A DNA stretch of 64,000 nt, from contig CM054141.1 in NCBI GenBank assembly GCA_028751875.1, positions 70,528,926 through 70,592,925 on the forward strand, written 5' to 3'. Within the stretch, counting starts at the first letter, position 1. Each line of letters begins with the position of its first letter. Origin of the DNA: Rapana venosa (lineage: Eukaryota > Mollusca > Gastropoda > Neogastropoda > Muricidae). Positions 10,401-19,206 of this stretch are shown here, piece by piece. The notes beneath the pieces were generated by a model. The model ran no database searches. It was not told where the DNA came from and saw nothing but the letters and a program-made list of their open reading frames with translations. Made by a program: the position numbers and the translations under genes.

Positions 10401-11846
10401 GCCATACAATTCAAATAATTCAAAATTCTTGAAAAAGTATCCGTCATAATACAAACAAACAAGCAACAAAGAAAAACCAAACCAAAAATTAAAAAAAAAA
10501 CACACTAACTGCTCCCTCCCCCCCCCCCCCCCCCCCTCACACACACATACCTTCAACCATACAAACAACTGAATAAAACAACAACAAAAAGATGAATCAA
10601 CAAGAACAACCACAACAAGGAAATAAACAATCAAACAAACACAATACACAACACAACAGTGACAATAACTAACATAGGACAAGAATAACAACCAAGACAA
10701 ATGAAGAACAATATAGAACTAACAAAAGATGAGAAAAAGAGTCCAAAATACCCCTCCCCCTCCCCAAGAAAACCACCCTAAACCCAAAACAAACAAAAAG
10801 CAAAATAAACCAGAACCCCACCCCCACCACCACCAACAATAACAACAACAACAACCAAATGGATATAAACAGAGGAAACTGATGTATCATTTAAACACTT
10901 ACATACACATACACATCCTCACCTATATCCGCTTCACCACATAATATACTCATATATAAGGAAAACAAGAATAACCAACAGCTATTGGATTCAGAGCAAA
11001 GAAGTATAACAAAGACAACCATTCCCTCCCTTTCCCCTGGTCATATACACGCATGTACATGTGCTTTTTGATTTGAGGCAGAACAACGTTAATCCTTCCA
11101 TCAAAGAATAAATTCAGGCAATGTAAACCCACCCAGCAGTACTAACGTCAGCAATAACAATTTAGCTCATCTAATACAATGAAAAGGAAAACTAACAGCG
11201 ACAAAATTAAATAAATCAGCATATTTTTGTTTAACACAAAAAACGTAAAAAGGCCAAAACAGCAAGAAAGTAAAAAACCAAAACCGAACCAATTACACAA
11301 CACACACCCACTCACACACTTGTACACACATTTGTGTGTGTGTGTGTGACTCTGTGTGTGTGTGACTCTGTGTGTGTTTGTGTGTGAGTTGTGCATGTCA
11401 CTGTGTATCATGATTAATCGAGCATGTATGTCTGAAAGAGAGAGAGAGTGTGTGTGTGTGTGTGTTTGTTTCACTCTGTACAGAATGCATAGTGTGAGAG
11501 AAACCACTTTTTGCATGTGTGTGCGTGCCTGTGTGCACGCATGCGAGCGTGCATACAAAATATGCATACCATCATTCTGTGTGTGTGTGTGTGTGTGTAA
11601 ACAGGGAGACTTGCACTCTAAGTTAATTGAAGTTATGTTTACATTGCAAGCCTTCGCCCCTTTTATGTCTCTAAATGAATTTTTCTTCGCACAGAAAAGA
11701 AAATAATCTCAAAATATACTACTTACGAGCTGCTGATGACAACTTAAGGGCTGCAGTCTATAATTATATATTTATACAAGTGAATCGATCTGTCTCGTCA
11801 TCAGTGTAGATTTGGAACTACCTTTAATGTCACAGGGCGCAGCCAT
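4295..11846 (-). CDS. VMA21: VMA21-like V-ATPase assembly factor, three-exon gene
   Basis: VMA21 is a small ER membrane chaperone needed to assemble the Vo sector of the vacuolar H+-ATPase. Coding exons on the minus strand are 11822-11846, 6231-6356 and 4295-4437, totalling 294 nt (97 codons plus TAG); human VMA21 has 101 residues. Both introns interrupt a codon after its first base, and GT/AG sites are present at every boundary. Two hydrophobic segments lie at about residues 26-43 and 63-84. Residues 60-77 read SYFYSAIVAIVAVHVILA, close to human VMA21, and the loop VIFEG before the second segment is also conserved. The end, FKQE, resembles the short charged C-terminus of the family. Intron 1 (about 5.5 kb) holds two LINE fragments on the same strand. 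The first exon, 25 coding bases, is the least certain part, but its phase and donor fit exactly. Confidence 0.9.
4438..4751. other. VMA21 intron 2, 5'-most part with periodic AT-rich repeats
   Basis: Four loose repeats of 'cattttcat..acacaaata' type at 4470-4660, then (AT)n and (GT)n up to the start of the LINE fragment. Confidence 0.6.
4752..5480 (+). mobile_element. LINE fragment: C-terminal part of a non-LTR reverse transcriptase
   Basis: An open frame of about 230 codons encodes the region after the RT palm: FCYLGEMMS, RTRIASAWKKW, LLYGSEMW, RMLRYM and KRPKGRPSNTW, ending [18 protein letters not shown], and a GAA/AAG-rich tail. The catalytic YADD region and endonuclease are missing (5' truncation near a (GT)n tract). 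The frame is intact over its length, so the insertion is rather young. It lies in VMA21 intron 2 in antisense orientation. Its last 70 bases recur at 15480-15555 and 31842-31915. Confidence 0.85.
5471..5655 (+). repeat. 185-base dispersed repeat, copy 1
   Basis: Begins 'accctaatctccagacaacc' and ends AAAAGGCAGTGTGATTATCA. A close relative lies at 9965-10155 in the same orientation, about 4.5 kb away. Nature unknown. Confidence 0.7.
5656..6230. other. VMA21 intron 2, remainder
   Basis: AT-rich, with (GT)n at 5730-5748 and an alternating TG/CA stretch at 6108-6200. No further gene seen. Confidence 0.6.
6231..6356 (-). CDS. VMA21: VMA21 exon 2 (first membrane segment)
   Basis: The exon carries the motif KKMLIFTILMVFFPIFSYFF, the first transmembrane segment, and ends in VIFE plus one base of a Gly codon before donor GTCAGT. 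The acceptor is ACTACAG. An alternative in-frame Met further upstream (6387) would avoid exon 1 but gives an N-terminus unlike the family. The Met inside this exon (6342-6344) is another possible start. Confidence 0.88.
6745..7190 (-). mobile_element. LINE fragment: RNase H end and C-terminal tail (jockey/I-like)
   Basis: Minus strand from 7190: FCWIPSHIGL and NEWADRAAKK, the hallmark end of the retroelement RNase HI domain, a stop, then an open stretch to 6748 with RQLKALFYRIRLNAFMTKF and a cysteine/histidine tail CCYGE...THIILECKK, as in the post-RNase H region of such elements. It is broken by a stop and frame change, hence dead. It lies in VMA21 intron 1 on the same strand. Confidence 0.75.
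7345..7685. repeat. (GT)n microsatellites and GTGTAGTG-type minisatellite
   Basis: (GT)n at 7358-7410, a duplicated 'agtgacacactatct' phrase at 7470-7525, and irregular repeats of GTAGTGTA and GTGTGGTGTG at 7570-7665. Confidence 0.8.
7690..9770 (-). mobile_element. Degraded RTE-like LINE: RT domain to 3' end
   Basis: Minus strand, from 9700 down: a linker region rich in Lys/Glu (NRRKAKVDEKKY), SGKAPGPDDIPFELI (RT block 2-type), then after a frameshift FESSETYI, GVRQGCMFSP and LRYADDTVLIA (catalytic palm), then LYGCECWT, and a final frame NREEWRAMIVDVCRTRP before a stop at about 7736 and a GAA tail. Several frameshifts and stops show it is inactive. The endonuclease is missing (5' truncated near 9770). 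It lies in VMA21 intron 1. Confidence 0.88.
9965..10155 (+). repeat. 185-base dispersed repeat, copy 2
   Basis: Counterpart of 5471-5655, about 85-90% alike by eye, ending at the same AAAAGGCAGTGTGATTATCA phrase. Confidence 0.7.
10156..11320. other. A/C-rich low-complexity region with long poly-C
   Basis: The plus strand is rich in AAC/CAA-type words; 10505-10535 is almost pure C. A 183-codon minus-strand open frame (10149-10700) is Phe/Leu/Val/Cys-rich and produced by this composition. The region starts with repeats of GTCAAA. It lies in VMA21 intron 1. No gene seen. Confidence 0.65.
11321..11600. repeat. (GT)n/(GA)n microsatellite cluster
   Basis: Interrupted (TG)n at 11330-11395, (GA)n then (TG)n at 11436-11467, and (TG)n at 11577-11598. 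Confidence 0.85.
11822..11846 (-). CDS. VMA21: VMA21 exon 1 (initial, 25 coding bases)
   Basis: It encodes MAAPCDIK plus the first base of a split Glu codon. The donor GTAGTT follows directly, and joining to the acceptor at 6357-6358 restores GAA without a frame change. The surrounding 200 bases contain little repeat and look like a promoter-proximal region. No other ATG exon with compatible phase was noticed between 6.4 and 11.8 kb. Inferred from phase and position, since the N-terminus of this family is poorly conserved. Confidence 0.65.
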
Positions 11847-12898
11847 GTTGCAGCTTCGCAGCAACGCTAAGCTTTGTAGACTGGTTATTGGTATGTTTAT
11901 TGGAGCTGTTCCGCAAGCAACGCTCAGGTAGCATTGCTTGACATGTAAGTTAAAAGTCGTTTCCAAAGGAGAGAGAGAGAGAGAGAGAGAGAGATGGCCA
12001 TTTTTGACAGCAAAAAATAACATATCTGATTTTGTTCCATAAGATACTGACCACTTTGTAACTGCTATCAGCAACCTAACTGGGTCTACCATTTAAGTTT
12101 GACAAATCACAAGCTGGAGTGTTAAAAACAACAACGACGACGACAACAACAATAACAGCAATAACAACAACAATCAGTTGGTCAACAACAACCAAAAAAG
12201 AAAAATAAATCTATAATTTAAACAAAATCAACCCTTACAATTTCTGTTTGTTTCAATAAATTGTAGGGACAACACAACTAGAACATCACATAAATCAGTA
12301 AAACTAATAATGTGTTTCATTTTTCGCCTCAATAGAAAGTTGCCGATGAACATTTCAGCAAAGCAAAGCAACAAAATAACTTCAAATACATACCAGTTTT
12401 TGTTCCTCTGCAGGCCTGATGTGCAATTTTTAATGGTCAAATGGTGATTGATTGATTGATTAATCGATTGAGTGAGTGAGTGTGTGTGTGTGTGTGTGTG
12501 TGCCATTTTTAAAAAACCAACAACAAACTCTTTAACATTGATCATGGCGGTCATCGTGCCGATAGTCTTAGCTGTCATGTGTCTGATGGTTTCGATTTTA
12601 ATTAATCTTTTGAAACAATAAATGCAACTAAAAATTCTTAGGCACTATTTGCAGCAAACTACACAGTATGTATTCTCAAAGTTGGATAATGTGTCAAGCA
12701 ATGTATGTTTCTAAATTGTGTTTATTCATAACGTGATATTCACTGCATTGAAACAGCGAGACACAAACTTCCGGTTGTCTGCTTCGTTCTGGGGGTGGTC
12801 TTGGAGTACAATACTGGTAATCATAATTTGTTACAGTTGTACACTGTCGATTAGCTCACTGATACGTCGTATAGTAGTCAAAACGTTCATGATTAAAG
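11847..12898. promoter_or_regulatory. Candidate shared upstream region of VMA21 and TRAPPC2
   Basis: It lies between the VMA21 start (minus) and the TRAPPC2 5' region (plus). It has less repeat than its surroundings, apart from (GA)n at 11970-11993, (CAA)n-type at 12126-12190 and (GATT)n(GT)n at 12448-12502. The divergent arrangement makes it a candidate promoter region. No specific element was identified. Confidence 0.35.
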
Positions 12899-13439
12899 CA
12901 ATATTTTTATAGGTTACCTGAAACAAATCGTGATGCATGTAATCATTATCAGTAGCATCTTCTGCCATCAAAATTGATCTTTCTTCATTCATCTCCCAAA
13001 TTATTGTTATGAAGAGTCATCTTCAGTACTTTCATAATGAGGAAACTATATTACCTTTAGTTCAGCATCTGTGATATGCTCAAGCGATTTGTTTGTCAGT
13101 GCTCGTGAATAAAAGGGAATCATTATGCCTTTAATGGTTAGTTAAAATGATATCAATATGAATGATTGAATCTAATCGATACTGTACTGTGCTGTATAGT
13201 GTATACAAGTGATGTAGATCATGATTCATGTAATGATGTATGTACTTAACGTCTTAAGTCAAGAGAAACAAATATCCTCACATTGAGTATGACTGCCATT
13301 AAATAACTGAATACTTGAAAATACTTTAAAGTCATACATGCAAACTTATACTCATGATGTCATCTCATCCAGTGTATACTTATCAGTCATTTGGTTCTCA
13401 TCTCATTCGGCATATTATCATATATAGTTATGTTTCTCA

Positions 13440-13512
13440 TCTCATCCAATATATATATATATATGTATATATATAATATATATATATATATATTTATGTA
13501 TATATAATATAT
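13440..13512. repeat. (AT)n microsatellite
   Basis: TA-repeat tract of about 70 bases. The equivalent at 29802-29870 is disordered. Confidence 0.85.
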
Positions 13513-13519
13513 ATCTCTA

Positions 13520-14655
13520 TCTATCTTACCTATCTGTCCCGTAGTCTGACGACCGTGGGGGCACCCTCAAAGACTCAACAACCAGTTCCCTCCATTCCTC
13601 TCTCTGTTCTTTCCTTTCTCAGGGTTTTGAGTTCTAGGCCTGTCATTCGCTGATGTTATCCTCCCAGCTCTTCCTTGGTCTGCCCTCTTCTTCTTCCTCC
13701 TTGGACAGTGCCTTGTAAAAATGTCTTTGCAAGTCCTTTGGATCTTGTGACATGCCCATACCATTTAAGTTTACGCCTTATCACGATCGATAGAAGGTTC
13801 ACCCAGGTCCAATGGTTTGCGGGATTCTGTTATGCGCACGCTATTCATAGCTTATGTGTCATTTGCTAGCGGTAGATTGCCAAGGAGTCTCCAGAAAGCA
13901 TCTCATCTCCACCGCCTGTACTCTTCTCTCCAAATCTTCAGTCAGGGTCCATGATTTCACAGGCCAACGACTAATATGGATATGACAGAGGAAGCTCGCA
14001 TTACACCCATTAGTCTGATCTGGAGATAAGTGAGATAATATTTTTACCCTCCATATAGGTGTTAAGTTTTGACAAAGCTGTGTATTTGTCTGTGCAGTCC
14101 TGCTACTACTTCTAGCTAGGATCCCTGTCAGATACAATGGCACCCAGGTACTATAAGACTTTCTGAACTGTTGTTTCCAGCTTCAGGTCATTACCCTTGA
14201 TATCATTGCTAATGCCGTTGTGAGTGTTCTTTAGAGCAATCATTACTCTGGTCTTCTCTGCACTGATTCCAAGCCGAGCATGTTTTTGGAGGCCATATAC
14301 AAGTGTTCTGTAGGCTGGCCAAGCACTTTTCCTGATCCTGCTATTCCATCAATGTCATCTGCGCGGCGGCTCGTGCGAGGTTTGTGTATCAGTTCTGCAC
14401 CAATTCTGCAGATCCTTCATGATGTACCGTGCTCAGCCCATGATTCTCTCAACGGAAGCATGCTTGAAAAGAGTGGGTAGAGTAGACAGCCCTGCCTATA
14501 CTCCAACAGTTGTTCGAACCATTTCTCCATTGAGTGAGAGTGTTATCTGTGAGAGCACCTGCACTGGTGCCTCGCTGTACAAAGCAGATTGATGACTCGA
14601 TCAGGTTTGCATGATGCTGTACAATTTCAACGGTTGCCCACAAAGCTGTATATAT
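13520..14655 (-). mobile_element. Degraded LINE, C-terminal half of RT
   Basis: Minus-strand fragments include [19 protein letters not shown] (post-palm region), KLKWYG-type and GRPR/WEDNISE-type remnants, and an RT 3' end near 13530. The frame is broken throughout. A diverged relative is at 24660-25735. Clade not assigned. Confidence 0.75.
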
Positions 14656-14687
14656 ATATATGCATGTAATATAAATGTAAAATAGGT

Positions 14688-14998
14688 GAACGGGATAGCT
14701 CAGTGGTCGGAGCACTCCACTTTTCCCCCAGCCCAACGTTCTAAGCAGCGCTCGAGAGCGTTGTAACCAGTTGGCCTGGGTTACCGTTAGCGCGCCTTGG
14801 CTTCATGTACAGTTCACCCACATGTAAATGGGTACCTGCCCTCTTTAGGTCAGTGAAGGTAAAGCATGCAGGGAGAGAGATGAGCGGACTCTGCCGCGCC
14901 CTCAATATGCTGCCCTAGAGAGTGAGGTCTCTAACGCTTCGCTCCCCGTACGACCTTAAACTGTGTTAATATGTTATGGACTACCTTAACCTATGTAA
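14688..14998 (+). mobile_element. SINE family 2 copy
   Basis: tRNA-like head GGGATAGCTCAGTGGTCGGA (box A) near 14692, then a body with AAATGGGTACCTGCCCTC, GTAAAGCATGC and CCGCGCCCTCAATATGCT, ending near TACGACCTTA. Copies at 18722-19025 and 31048-31355 share the order. Box B is degenerate. Confidence 0.82.
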
Positions 14999-15477
14999 TA
15001 TATATGTAATAAACACATGTGCACGATTATCACTTTATGGTTCTCATCACATCCAATGTGTACAAATGTATAATCTCATCCATTGATTGATCCATTGTAC
15101 ACAATTACAAGTTTACGGTTCTCATATCATCCACTGTATACTTATGCCTGGAACTTATGGTCTGATCTCAACCAGTGTTTTACTATTTATAGATCTTACA
15201 GCGATTCTCGTTAGGATAAGTATCTAGACAGAGTGGCATATTTTTGTACTCCCACACTCCCAGGTTTATTAAACTGTGCAGTGTCAACAACAAATCTTTG
15301 TTTGGTCCTTTCACTGATCATCTCTCATCATGGAAGACCTAATAGAAGTTGAGTATTCTGATTAATCTTGAAAGTGAACTTAGTTTAAAAATTAAATTGA
15401 AATGTAAGAAATTTCAAACAGTTTCAAACTTCTCAGGTGAAGTTACTTTTTTTTTTTTAAACTTCAGGTGCTTACAA

Positions 15478-15556
15478 GTTACAGAGAGATGGAGAAGGCT
15501 CATCAATGTCAAACCTCCCCTGGGAGAAACATGACCAAAAAGGAAGAAAAGAAGGT
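15478..15556 (+). mobile_element. Extremely 5'-truncated LINE copy (about 75 bases)
   Basis: It encodes [18 protein letters not shown] and an AAGGAAGAAAAGAAG tail, almost identical to the end of the LINE at 4752-5480. It lies upstream of the TRAPPC2 ATG exon, in the presumed 5' UTR intron. The preceding T run at about 15450 is not part of the element. Confidence 0.8.
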
Positions 15557-15790
15557 GCAAATTTTAAAGTTAGACTAATTAGAGGAGAGGGGTGGGGGTG
15601 GTAGCTGATGCGAAGATATCACAAAGTGGCTAGAAGCTGTATTGTTAAATAGTTTTAAACTCTTCAGCATGAACTTCATAATTATGAATAGTTTGTCGTC
15701 TGTGTGAGTTGTTCTGTCTGCTATAGGTGTGAATGTTTGCATTTTATTTCTTCTGTTTTCAGATCACTGACATCAGAAACAAACAGAAAA

Positions 15791-15886
15791 ATGTCTGGTG
15801 TCTTCTACTTTGTGATTGTGGGTCACCATGACAATCCTGTCTTTGAAATGGAGTTTTGTCCTCCAAACAAAGTTGCTGATCCCAAG
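15791..15886 (+). CDS. TRAPPC2: TRAPPC2 coding exon 1
   Basis: The acceptor TTTTCAG at about 15761-15767 is followed by 23 bases of 5' UTR and the ATG. It encodes 32 residues ([14 protein letters not shown]... VADPK) and ends AAG before donor GTAAAC, phase 0. The same exon occurs again at 32150-32245. Confidence 0.95.
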
Positions 15887-18800
15887 GTAAACTCGACAGA
15901 CTGACTCGGTGACTGAACATCAGTAACACTGTTGGCAACAAAACTCAGTCACTGTAACGGACAAACTGACAGAGCTCTATTTTATTGTATTGTCAAAATA
16001 TTCAGTCACTAAATTGAACAGACTTACTGTCAGATTATACCTTCTGTAAGAATTTCAGTCAATCAGTACATTCAACTACTGTGTTTCGCTTACCTATGTA
16101 CTCTCAATTACCCCCCACGCCAAAACCCCACCCCCCCCCAAGAATGATTAAAAAAATGCCTTAATTATGGATAACCAATCTGAAACAGTGTCAGACAAGC
16201 CCCCACACAAGCAAAGCATGTGCAAAGCCTCACCAGTTTAGAACACTAAGCTGTGCATAAAAAAAGAGACAGGAAAAGTGGCAAAAAATTGGTTTTCTCT
16301 GGAACTTTGTCAAAACTGACAAGGTTTGTGGACTATTGGTGATGTATAGCGTCAGACTGTGTTAAACTGACTTTTTGCTGATTTAGTTCACATCAGTGGA
16401 CTGCATTAGCCACCATTTACTCATATCACATTTCATTGAATCAAAGGCCCTTTAGGGCGGCTGGCTCTGAGAGTGAACTGTGAGGATCATGGCTGAATTG
16501 TGGTATGGATTGGTTTTAGGCAGTAATGTTATAAGATAATTTTATGTCAGAGTATCTCATCCAAAGAGTTCTAGACTAGTAGAGATGTAGATGATTGATC
16601 CCACAATTTTTCTGATGAAGAAGGTATATTTCAAATGCTTGTTTGGAAACAATTTTTAATATAATCATTGATAAGAGCAAGAAAAAGGAATGGTAGTACT
16701 GCTGTGTTTTAATTTTAACAGTAACAGGTTTTAGAGTGATCTGGATACTTCGATAAGCCTTATATGATTTTTGCTTAGCAGTATTTTAGTCATGTATCAT
16801 GTCACATGTTAGTAGGTACCCATTTCTAAAGATCTTTTCAAACCTAGTTTTCATTCCTGGTCTAAGTGATAGTATAATCTGTCGAGAGTCGCCGAATGAA
16901 AAGGATATGACAAAGATCTATTACTAAGGAAAAGATGATCATGTGTGTTACAGCGGGATGACCACAGGCACTTGAATCAGTTCATAGCTCACGCAGCACT
17001 GGATCTGGTGGATGAGCAGATGTGGTCCACCAACCAACATTTCCTCAAGGTAGTGGACAAGTTTCAACGAGTGGATCGTGTCGCAATTGTTCACTGCAGG
17101 ACGTATCCTTTTTTCTCATTGACAGTGTAAAAAGATTTTTGCGGTGCAATTTTTGCGGATGATTTTTTTATGCCACATAATGCGAAGTGATAAAAATCCC
17201 TTGGCTTCATCTTTGGCTTGAATTTGTTTGCTGTGCCATGTTGACAGGGAGCTGGGGAAGGGAGCGAGGGATAAGGGATTTGGGTATTCTTGCTTTTAAC
17301 CCTTTCAGCACCAAAGAAAAATGTAAAGAAGTGCTTCCTCGGTGCCATGTGAGAAATCAAGCACTGTATTATTTAAAAATTCTTTTACAAAAGCTGTAAA
17401 AGATGTAACACAGAAACATTGGTATTTGAAGAAAATTGAATGGTGACCCTGAATCTGGACTTTATAAAAAAAAAAGCTGACTGCATAGACAGGTCACATA
17501 TATTCCCACACATTCTAAACGAAAAAACTGCAGACAACATGGAAGCACTTTACATGGGATGGTAGATTATGGACTGCTTATAGCACTGAAAGACTCCCAA
17601 ATAAGAAGAACTGAAAGGGAGCTGAATAACATATTATTTACATTGTCAAGACTGAGTACATCTCTGTCATGCTGAGCTGATGTTAGAGGGAATACAGGGA
17701 GATTGTTGCTGCCACTTCACTGAATCAGGATCCAGAATGGAGGGCTTTTTTTTTTTAGCATTGATTTATTGTAGGAGCTTCAGCCGTTCATAGAATCACT
17801 TATTGTAATAGCCCCACCTACTCCTTTTGGAATAGAAAAATTCATGAAAATAGGCTTAGCAAGCTATGAATGAGCGCGCGCGGAGCGCGATGGATACAGG
17901 CATATTACTAGAATGATTATAATCATATAGCATACACACGCATTAAAAAAAGCGCTTTGATTTGTAGCTTTAACAAGATTCAGCGCTAAATAAAATTTCC
18001 ATACATTATTATTATGTATTAATCAATGAGTGCCGAGAGAGTGGGGAGGTGGGAGGGGGGGGAGAGAAGGAAAGATGTATACTCTTTATAAATAAACACA
18101 GTTGAAAAAACAAGGAGAAAAATTATCAGTAAGTAAAATTTCTAAAAGCATCTATTTTATGCACATTTTTGTGACGATATAAAAAAAAAAAATCTGCCCA
18201 GTATTACTAATAATTATGTATTTTTAATGGAACTCGGTGAACTCGGATGTTGGCGATGATTGTCTGTTGTTTATGGTGATTGTAATGTTGATATGATTTG
18301 TGTTGGCAATGCGTGTGGATCTTAACTGGAGTACAGGTATGCGGTTCTTGATTCTGCATGACGTGAAGAATGAGGATGGGATCAAAAACTTCTTCACTGA
18401 AGTGTACGAAACTTACATCAAGGTACAGTTGATGTATATATGATGATTTACATTTCTTTTTTTCATCTTTTTTACATATTAGATGTATAACTACTACTTT
18501 GGATATGTGTTTGTGTGACAGAGAGAGAGACCCCGTGTAAGTGTGTGTCCATGTGTGATATAACTTACATGTGTGACCCCGTTCCTCCCAAATCCTTTCC
18601 CTTGAGGCGACACAACCAACTGTGACTATACTTACATGGACTGACTGAACAGACAATGTACATACAGTGAGTGAAGACTAAGTATTGTACTACAGTATCA
18701 ATTCGTATAAAATACTGAAAATTCAGTAATGGGGTGGAAAGCTCAGTGGTCGAGCACTCGCTTCTCCCCCAGCCAAGTTAAGCAGCGTCGAGTCGAGGTT

Positions 18801-19206
18801 TACCAGTTGATGGGTGACCCCCCCGTATTTGCGCGCACCTATGGCTCAAGAACAGTTCCCCCAGCAGTAAATGGGTACCTGCCTCTTTTAGGGTCAGGGA
18901 CGGTAAAGCATCGAGGAGAGGAAGATGGTGCCGCCCTCAAAATGCTGGCCCTAGAGAAGTGAGGTATCTGACGCCTCGCTCCCCTACGACCTTATATGGT
19001 TATGTGACTCCTTTACTCCTTTACTTTACTATTCAGTATATACAGTATATATTATATTCTTTTTTAATAACAAGCCTTACATACATTTGTTTTACTGTTG
19101 TTTACAGTTTGCAATGAATCCATTTTACGAGATCAACACGCCCATCAAGTCTACAGCGTTTGAAAAGAAAGTGCAGTTTTTTGGAAGAAAATACCTCACA
19201 GGATAA
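15791..19206 (+). CDS. TRAPPC2: TRAPPC2 (sedlin), TRAPP complex subunit, four coding exons
   Basis: Sedlin is a core subunit of the TRAPP tethering complexes, acting in ER-to-Golgi and Golgi traffic; it has a longin-like fold. Coding exons are 15791-15886, 16954-17102, 18337-18422 and 19108-19206, giving about 142 residues against 140 in human. The N-terminal motif [18 protein letters not shown] and the stretch [19 protein letters not shown] are almost identical to vertebrate sedlin, and the end [10 protein letters not shown] matches in position. Exon phases are 0, 1, 0 once one surplus T near 17062-17064 is discounted. That base sits in a T run and breaks the frame just before a conserved NEW motif, so it is more likely a consensus error than a true mutation. 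A splice acceptor 23 bases before the ATG implies at least one upstream non-coding exon, not located. VMA21 lies head-to-head upstream and EMC7 tail-to-tail downstream. Confidence 0.95.
15887..16953 (+). other. TRAPPC2 intron 1, no element recognised
   Basis: AT-rich intron with a poly-C tract at about 16112-16140. No repeat from the families above was noticed after 16195. Confidence 0.6.
16954..17102 (+). CDS. TRAPPC2: TRAPPC2 coding exon 2, with one-base frameshift
   Basis: The acceptor TTACAG precedes CGG GAT GAC. The frame is open through ...FLKVVDKF, then TTT CAACGAGTGG breaks it. Reading TTC AAC GAG TGG instead restores [12 protein letters not shown], matching the family. Without the extra base the exon is 148 nt and leaves one base (C), which completes an Arg codon with the next exon. 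The donor GTATCC is weak but correctly placed. Confidence 0.9.
17103..18336 (+). other. TRAPPC2 intron 2 with a SINE/LINE tail fragment
   Basis: Mostly unique AT-rich sequence. At 17948-18018 lies a plus-strand 3' tail (AGCGCTTTGATTTGTAGC, CAAGATTCAGCGCTAAATA, ATTATTATT) without a body, i.e. a 5'-truncated insertion. A G-rich tract is at 18038-18064. Confidence 0.65.
18337..18422 (+). CDS. TRAPPC2: TRAPPC2 coding exon 3
   Basis: The acceptor GTACAG is followed by two bases completing the split codon, then [19 protein letters not shown] and TEVYETYIK. The donor is GTACAG at 18423. The motif [11 protein letters not shown] is diagnostic of sedlin. Confidence 0.94.
18722..19025 (+). mobile_element. 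SINE family 2 copy in TRAPPC2 intron 3
   Basis: Head AAGCTCAGTGGTCGAGCACT, then AAATGGGTACCTGCCTC, GTAAAGCATCGAGGAG, CCGCCCTCAAAATGCTG and a tail GACTCCTTTACTCCTTTACT. Same orientation as the copy at 14688. Confidence 0.82.
19108..19206 (+). CDS. TRAPPC2: TRAPPC2 coding exon 4 and stop
   Basis: The acceptor TTTACAG precedes [18 protein letters not shown] and [14 protein letters not shown], then TAA at 19204-19206. Length and sequence agree with the last exon of animal sedlin genes. Confidence 0.94.
   Translation, partial: FAMNPFYEINTPIKSTAFEKKVQFFGRKYLTG

Larger units (their letters stand above)
12899..16195 (+). repeat. Duplicated segment A (first copy; holds TRAPPC2 exon 1)
   Basis: About 3.3 kb that recurs in the same orientation at 29245-32557. 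The block 13744-14920 is identical by eye to 30104-31280, while the flanks differ by many one-base indels. The right edge is at TGTCAGA; the left edge at CAATATTTTTATAGG. Confidence 0.9.

Noticed and set aside
10149..10700. 183-codon minus-strand open frame resembling a membrane protein
   Set aside because: Phe/Leu/Val/Cys composition follows from an A/C-rich plus strand with poly-C; no conserved motif.
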